Translations under genes and position numbers: made by a program
In this document: positions 58,535-64,000 of the stretch, piece by piece
Layout of the letters: each line of letters starts with the position of its first letter
Position numbering within the stretch: position 1 is the stretch's first letter
Notes under the pieces: model-generated
Seen by the model: the letters and a program-made list of their open reading frames with translations, nothing else
What the model was told of the DNA's origin: nothing
The model's database searches: none
Assembly: GCA_016710015.1 (NCBI GenBank)
Contig: JADJLR010000001.1
Location: 186,001-250,000 of the forward strand
Direction of reading: 5' to 3'
Length of the DNA stretch: 64,000 nucleotides
Source: Flavobacteriales bacterium
GTDB lineage: Bacteria; Bacteroidota; Bacteroidia; Flavobacteriales_F; PHOS-HE28

Positions 58535-61500
58535 TTAGCGCACCAAGGTGACGTGCCCAATGAAATCGCGGGCATCGCCATCGCGTTCCACGATCACCTT
58601 CCAAACGTACACGTCCAGTGGCGCTTCCACGCCGTTGTGCGTACCGTCCCAACCGGTGTTGCGATCACGCGTATCGAACGCGGGAAGACCCCATCGGTCG
58701 AACACCATGAAGCGGTAGTTCCATCCAAGAAAACCATTGAGGATGGGGCGGAACGTATCGTTGCGCGTATCGCCGTTCGGGGTGAAGGCATTCGGCACGA
58801 AGATGTTCGGATCGCCGGGCAGGCTGATGTAGTTGCACACGGTGTCCGGACAACCGAAGTCGTTCACTCCGACCAAGCAGACCGTGAACCCACCACCGTC
58901 CGCAGGGAACACGTGCAACGGATGAACGGCAGTCGATCCTTCGCCATCATCGAAGTCCCAAGTGAATGAGATCGCACCTTCACTCAGGTTCCGGAAATGC
59001 CGCGCGTACGGGATACTCGAAACGGTATCAGCGATGAAGTCCGCGAACGGCCTTGGGTGGATGGTGACCGCTCCGGGCACGAAGGATGTGTCGGTGCATC
59101 CACCCGCTCCGTATGCGATCAAGCGTACATCGTACTCCCCGGCCTCGTCGTAGGTATGGAGTGGAAAGGCGAGTACACTCGCACTACCATCGCCCAGATC
59201 CCAAGCGAACGACGTACTGTACTGCGATGCGTTGAGGAAGGCGATGGGATAACCTTCGCAACCGGGTTGGGGTGCACTGGTGAAGGCAGCCAACGGCGCA
59301 AGGTGCAGGGTGTACGTGGCGGACGACACCGCTTCACAACCGAATTGGTTCGTCGTCGTGAGTTGAATGGTGTAGGTCCCCGGCGTGTCGTACACCACCT
59401 GCGGCTGGTTCAGCTCCGAAGTTTCGCCGTTACCCAAGTCCCAGAAGAAACCGACCGCGCCTTGCGATGCGTTGAGGGTTTGCACCACATCGCTCACATC
59501 ACAACTCTGCGCGGCGGACAGTGAGAACGCACTGGTGGGCAGTGGATGCGCCACCACCACCGCCGTCACGGTGTCGGTGCATCCATTCAGCGATCCGGCC
59601 ACCAAGCGTACCGTGTAGCTACCCGGAACCGTGTAGGTATGGAACGGTGCGGGTAATGCGGAGGTGTTGCCATTGCCGAAGTTCCATTGGCTGAAATCCC
59701 CACCGACCGTGTTGTTCTCGAAGGCCACGGTGAGGTCAATGCAGCCGCTGGCCGGAGTTGGGGTAAAGGCGGCAACGGGTGTCGGCGAAACGATCACCGG
59801 TTGGATCAAGCTGGAGGTACAACCGTTCGCGATGGAGGTCGCCGAGAGTTCCACCATGTAGGTTCCACCCTCAGCGTACGCATGCGTCGGCGAATTCAAC
59901 GTGGAGCCCGTTCCATCGCCGAAGTCCCATTGCAAACCGGAGATGCCTGTGGTGCTATTCACAAAGCTGAATTCCTCCCCAGCGCAGACCGAGGTAGGTG
60001 CAACGGTGAAGGCGATATCCGGACCGGGATATACGGTGACATCCGTAGCATAGCTATCGAATCCACAACCGTAGGCGAAGAGTTCGATGGTGTATGTTCC
60101 GGGCTCGGTATACGTGTGCGATAGGTCGTGTACGTTGCTCACATTGCCATCGCCAAGGTCCCAGTAAAAGGTGGTATCGCCAACGGAGAATTGGGTGAGT
60201 TCAACGGTGAGTGGACCACAACCCGCAGTCGGTGCCGTGTTGAAGAAGGCGTTCACCCCGTTCGGTTGAATGGTGATCTGCTGCGTTGCCGTATCACTTC
60301 CACACACGTTGGCCGCGATCAAGGTCACGGTGATGTCCAATGGCTCATCGTTCGCAGCATACTCGTTCGTCACCACCGGACCGGGCGAAGTGCTGGTGTT
60401 GCCATCGCCGAAATCCCATTGGAAGCTATCCGGTATCCCGTAGCTGGCATTGCCGAAAGGCACGTCGCTAAAGGCACAATACTCGTCCAAGTTGGGACCG
60501 AATTCCGCTGTGGGCGTTGGGATCACCACCACATCGATACTCGCCACGTCCAAACCACATTGATCGCTGACGGAAAGCGTGACCGGATAGGTAATTGCTT
60601 GCTCCGGATCGGCTGGAAAGATGAAGGGCGATGGGTCTTCATCGGTAACCGTCTCCAACCCACCAAGATCCCAAGAGAATGAAAGTCCTTCTCCAACGGA
60701 TGCATTACCGAAGTCCACTTCGAAAGGCCCGCATCCCGTGTCTGCGGCAAGAATGATCACCGCTTCAGGGATGGCCCACACCTCCACCGTGCTGTACACG
60801 GTATCCCGACAATCCGCATCCGTGATCGCGATCAATTGCACATCGAAGGTCCCCGTGCTGGTGTACGTATGCATGGGGTCTGTTGCAGCGGAGGTTTCGC
60901 CATCACCGAAGTCCCATTCGTAGGATGTGCCACCCGTGCTCGCGTTCACGAACGGAAAGGCCACATTCGTGCAGGCTATCGGATCATGTGCGAAGGCCGC
61001 TTCGGGCAAGGGTTCCACGGTGACCACGGATGCATCGGAATTGTAGCACAGGGTGATCGGGTCGGTGTAGCCGTATGTTACCGCGTTGCCACCGGGCATG
61101 GCCGCCAGCGGATCGAAATTCCCGGCCGCATCCACGCCATCGCCGCTCCAGGTCCCCCCAGCAGGCGTAGCACTCAGCACTTGCATTCCGCCATCCAAGC
61201 AAACGGCGATCGCATCACCGGCATCCACATCGGGCAACGCGTTGATGGTAACGGTCACTTGGTCCTGGAGCAAACACGTGGCAGAGCCGTTCGAATAGGT
61301 GAGCGTGTACACCCCATCCGCATCCGTATCCACTAGGCCAGAAGCCGAGACCTGTGGGCCGCTCCATGTGCCACCGACCGGTGTGGCATTCAATTGTAGC
61401 GCAGCACTGTTCACACAGATGGAGGTATCGTTCCCAGCGAAAGCGGGTTCGGTGATCGCCACCACATCCACGGTCAATTGATCGGAGCCCGTACAACCTT

Positions 61501-64000
61501 CCGCATCGATGACCGAATAGGTGAGCACATCGGTCATCACACCGCTCGGAGTGATCTCTCCATCCGGGGTCACAGTGATCGTGCTCGCACTCCATGTTCC
61601 ACCAGTTGGGGTACCATTGAGTTGGAACGAGATCGGTTGATCGCACAGCACCACATCCACTCCGGCGTTCACCACGGGCAGGGCATGCACGGTCGCCACG
61701 GTGGTACCGGTGGAGGAACAGCCGCTCGCATTGCTGAGTACGTACGTTAGATCATGATCATCGGGTCCGGCCGTTCCTGGATCGAAGGCGTACGGTGGAC
61801 CACTGACTCCTGGCCCGCTCCACACACCACCAACGGGTGCGCCGGACAAAGGGACCGACGCGGCATCCGCACAACGTTCGAAGTCGGCAGTGATGGTAAG
61901 CACGGGTGCAGCGACCACCTCTACCTCCACCTGATCGGAAGTAGCGCAGGTGCCTGTACCATAGTTGTACGTCACTGTTGAAGTTCCTACGGTGGAAGGC
62001 GTGAATTGCCCACCGGGTCCAGCTCCGGTCCAAGTACCACCAGGCGGAGAAGCGGGCAACGTGACCGGCGTAGGACCTTGACAGAAGAAGGTATCCGGAC
62101 CAGCGTAGGCGATCAACGTCAGGTCCTGCACGGTGATCTGCACATCATCACTATTCACGCAACCGTTCCCATCGGTATGGGTGTAGGTGAGTGTCACTGG
62201 ACCCAATTGATCCGGCACCGGCGTGAACACTCCGCCCGGAGTAACGTTGGTTCCACTCCAAGTTCCAGGACCCGGTGACCCACTCAAGGGAATACCGATC
62301 GCTTGATCACAGAAGGTCTGATCGGCACCTGCGTTCACGTTCGTGATCGGATACACCGTGACCGGCACCGTAGCACTTCCGGGACAGCCACCCAGATCAC
62401 CGGAAACAGTGAAGGTGGTATTCACCGTTGGGCTGGTGGTGAATTGCGCGCCGCTTCCCACCAACGTATTTCCGATGAACCATTGGTAATTGCCTGCACC
62501 ACTCGCGGTGAAGGTGGCCGGTAAGCCGTTGCAGATCGCGGCACTAGTGGGCGAAACGCTGATGGCCGGTGCGGCAACGACCTGCACGGTCACCGATGCG
62601 GCCGGGCCGGAGCATCCGTTGCTGACCGCCGATACGCTATACACACCAGCGTTCGCAGCGGACACGTTGGTGATGGTGACCGATGGCAGGTTGCTACTGA
62701 ATCCATTTGGGCCCGTCCACGTGTAGGTGACACCGGGTATGGCATTCGCAGCGAGAGAGAGTGTTTGGCCAGCACAGACCGGGCTGTTGCTGGAGATCAC
62801 CGGAATGGCGGGCAAGGAACCCACGGCCAAAGTGGTAACGTCCGTTGCTGATCCGCATGCATTGGTGGCCGTCAGTGAAATGGCGGAACTCGTAGCACTC
62901 GCGTAGCAGATCTGCGGCGGGGTGGCCAAGTTGGAATTCGCAGGTGTTCCACTGGGGAAGGTCCACGCGTAGGTCGTGATCGCCGATCCGCAATTCTGGA
63001 TCACGGCTGATGGGTTGACACATTGCGTGGCACAGATCCCTGCGAGGCCCTGAACATCCACTTGCGGCGGTGCATTGGCGGTGATAGTGGCACTCTGCGG
63101 GTAGGTACCACAACTGTTGGTGGCTTGCAGTTGTACGGTATAGGTCCCCGCTTGCGTCACTTGGAATTGCGGTTCCACCGATGTGCCCGACGTCCCACCA
63201 GCATAATTCCAAGCAGGCCCGCTGCCACAAGCACCACCCGAAGTGGACACATTCCAAGCGTAATTGGTCAAACAACTGTTGGGACTCAAGCTCGTGTTGT
63301 CGACAATACTGGTGAACGGTGCGCAACCGTTGTTCGGTGCAAGGGTGAAGGCCGGTTGCGGTGGGGCTTCGATGCAGACACAATGCTCCACATCGTCGAT
63401 GCCACACAGGTTGTTACCAACGGTCAAAGTGATGCAATACGTACCGGGTTGCGTGAATTGGACCGAGATCGCATTGCTCCCATTCGTCCACTGGTTCGGC
63501 AGAACGCTGCCATTGAGTGCGCCCATGCCTGCCGGGGCAACGAATCCCGAATTCGGCGAGATCGTCCAGACGCGCAAAGGTTGTGAGCAATTTGCACCTC
63601 CAACTCCAAGACTCGTATTCGTGAACGTCACGGTTGAGTTGGTACACGCTGTATCGGCCGTTTGCGTGAAGGAAGCTTGCGGCGTATCGGTAATGTAGAT
63701 CGGGCCGGCCGTGGCGAATGATGTGATCGGGCAGGGCGTGATGGCATCGATCCGAAAGATGTACGGAGCACCGGGGCAATTGGTAGTCGGATAACCGTAG
63801 GTAACGGAGGCCGGTGGTGGGTGCGGGAAACTGGTGCCGTTGCCATCACCGTACGTGATCACGTATTCAGTTCCCGGCGAATTGCTCGAAACGTTGTTGA
63901 TCGGAAAGGTCAGGTTCGTGCCTGAACACACCAAGGTGTTCCCGGGATTGCTCGTTCCGACCGATGGGTTACTCCCTAGAAAGACATCGATGTTCGCCGT
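58535..64000 (-). CDS. giant PKD/Ig-repeat T9SS type B surface protein, 5' end outside window
   Basis: At least 1821 residues; the frame is open to the right edge with no stop, so the signal peptide lies outside. The upstream half holds Ig-like repeats and about seven units with GGTWSG or GTWSG motifs, as in SprB-type surface proteins. The downstream half has about nine PKD domains (WDFGDG, WDLGDG and WNFGNG cores followed by HTYxxPGxY). The last 90 or so residues are a type B sorting domain (VPNAFTPNGDTRNDTF, FDRWGLPAFD, DVYVWKVIVE). Probably an adhesin or gliding-related surface protein exported by T9SS. Confidence 0.88.
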   Translation of the reverse strand, partial: TANIDVFLGSNPSVGTSNPGNTLVCSGTNLTFPINNVSSNSPGTEYVITYGDGNGTSFPHPPPASVTYGYPTTNCPGAPYIFRIDAITPCPITSFATAGPIYITDTPQASFTQTADTACTNSTVTFTNTSLGVGGANCSQPLRVWTISPNSGFVAPAGMGALNGSVLPNQWTNGSNAISVQFTQPGTYCITLTVGNNLCGIDDVEHCVCIEAPPQPAFTLAPNNGCAPFTSIVDNTSLSPNSCLTNYAWNVSTSGGACGSGPAWNYAGGTSGTSVEPQFQVTQAGTYTVQLQATNSCGTYPQSATITANAPPQVDVQGLAGICATQCVNPSAVIQNCGSAITTYAWTFPSGTPANSNLATPPQICYASATSSAISLTATNACGSATDVTTLAVGSLPAIPVISSNSPVCAGQTLSLAANAIPGVTYTWTGPNGFSSNLPSVTITNVSAANAGVYSVSAVSNGCSGPAASVTVQVVAAPAISVSPTSAAICNGLPATFTASGAGNYQWFIGNTLVGSGAQFTTSPTVNTTFTVSGDLGGCPGSATVPVTVYPITNVNAGADQTFCDQAIGIPLSGSPGPGTWSGTNVTPGGVFTPVPDQLGPVTLTYTHTDGNGCVNSDDVQITVQDLTLIAYAGPDTFFCQGPTPVTLPASPPGGTWTGAGPGGQFTPSTVGTSTVTYNYGTGTCATSDQVEVEVVAAPVLTITADFERCADAASVPLSGAPVGGVWSGPGVSGPPYAFDPGTAGPDDHDLTYVLSNASGCSSTGTTVATVHALPVVNAGVDVVLCDQPISFQLNGTPTGGTWSASTITVTPDGEITPSGVMTDVLTYSVIDAEGCTGSDQLTVDVVAITEPAFAGNDTSICVNSAALQLNATPVGGTWSGPQVSASGLVDTDADGVYTLTYSNGSATCLLQDQVTVTINALPDVDAGDAIAVCLDGGMQVLSATPAGGTWSGDGVDAAGNFDPLAAMPGGNAVTYGYTDPITLCYNSDASVVTVEPLPEAAFAHDPIACTNVAFPFVNASTGGTSYEWDFGDGETSAATDPMHTYTSTGTFDVQLIAITDADCRDTVYSTVEVWAIPEAVIILAADTGCGPFEVDFGNASVGEGLSFSWDLGGLETVTDEDPSPFIFPADPEQAITYPVTLSVSDQCGLDVASIDVVVIPTPTAEFGPNLDEYCAFSDVPFGNASYGIPDSFQWDFGDGNTSTSPGPVVTNEYAANDEPLDITVTLIAANVCGSDTATQQITIQPNGVNAFFNTAPTAGCGPLTVELTQFSVGDTTFYWDLGDGNVSNVHDLSHTYTEPGTYTIELFAYGCGFDSYATDVTVYPGPDIAFTVAPTSVCAGEEFSFVNSTTGISGLQWDFGDGTGSTLNSPTHAYAEGGTYMVELSATSIANGCTSSLIQPVIVSPTPVAAFTPTPASGCIDLTVAFENNTVGGDFSQWNFGNGNTSALPAPFHTYTVPGSYTVRLVAGSLNGCTDTVTAVVVAHPLPTSAFSLSAAQSCDVSDVVQTLNASQGAVGFFWDLGNGETSELNQPQVVYDTPGTYTIQLTTTNQFGCEAVSSATYTLHLAPLAAFTSAPQPGCEGYPIAFLNASQYSTSFAWDLGDGSASVLAFPLHTYDEAGEYDVRLIAYGAGGCTDTSFVPGAVTIHPRPFADFIADTVSSIPYARHFRNLSEGAISFTWDFDDGEGSTAVHPLHVFPADGGGFTVCLVGVNDFGCPDTVCNYISLPGDPNIFVPNAFTPNGDTRNDTFRPILNGFLGWNYRFMVFDRWGLPAFDTRDRNTGWDGTHNGVEAPLDVYVWKVIVERDGDARDFIGHVTLVR

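Noticed and set aside
1..64000. tRNA or rRNA genes
   Set aside because: No cloverleaf with a GTTCRA-type arm or rRNA-like stretch was noticed by eye; a covariance-model scan would be decisive.

Overview
The window looks like a chromosomal segment from a fairly GC-rich, uncultivated member of the Bacteroidota, most likely Flavobacteriales. The evidence is the type IX secretion (T9SS) sorting domains on four proteins (three type B, one type A), two TonB-dependent receptors with carboxypeptidase-regulatory-like N-termini, an ECF sigma/FecR pair with a DUF4974-type C-terminus, a bTHX-like ribosomal protein, MnmD, and promoters of the Bacteroidota type (-7 TAnnTTTG, with little Shine-Dalgarno signal). 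No rRNA, tRNA or CRISPR array was seen.

Layout. 1-6.6 kb: a 5'-truncated NlpC/P60 peptidase meets a leftward operon of ECF sigma factor, FecR anti-sigma, an STN-domain protein carrying a long 15-16-residue repeat array, and a TonB-dependent receptor. 6.8-11.1 kb: a large T9SS cargo protein. 11.3-17 kb: ClpB, a small conserved protein, a SixA-like phosphatase, a surface protein and a J-domain membrane protein. 17-22.9 kb: ilvE, the overlapping recQ-aag-fmt operon, an HU protein with a clear promoter and terminator, and TrmH. 23-31.6 kb: a lysine-tailed bTHX, pdxH, YqgE, the coupled pabC-like/gmhB-like/rhomboid operon, a Gre factor with an S4 protein, a CPBP protease with a beta-helix protein, and small envelope proteins. 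31.8-39.8 kb: kynA, a beta-CASP nuclease, a TonB receptor followed by a T9SS-secreted alpha/beta hydrolase, and murQ. 39.8-45.4 kb is the plastic part: a GGGCAGTG-type tandem repeat, a histone-H1-like protein, mobile elements, gene fragments, a second pdxH, a secreted acetolactate-decarboxylase-like protein, an HTH-MNT/HepT toxin-antitoxin pair, and a Nudix gene with its fragment. 45.4-52 kb: MnmD, M42 peptidase, GNAT, GT39 and S9 peptidase. 52-64 kb: a secreted lamin-tail/CotH protein, a GlcD-type oxidase, a secreted protein and a giant PKD-repeat T9SS protein that runs off the right edge.

The most unusual finding is a family of four short non-coding elements (about 31601, 41358, 43293 and 56539) sharing the terminal motif CAGGGCYATCGCCT. 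The copy at 41358-41618 is complete: imperfect 17-bp terminal inverted repeats and a perfect 9-bp target duplication. The copy at 56539-56774 has three nested tiers of inverted repeat. They look like miniature inverted-repeat elements, probably moved in trans by a transposase not encoded here. Also notable are the sigma/FecR/STN-repeat operon, in which the STN signalling domain is not on the receptor, and a toxin-antitoxin promoter whose -7 box is embedded in a perfect operator palindrome.
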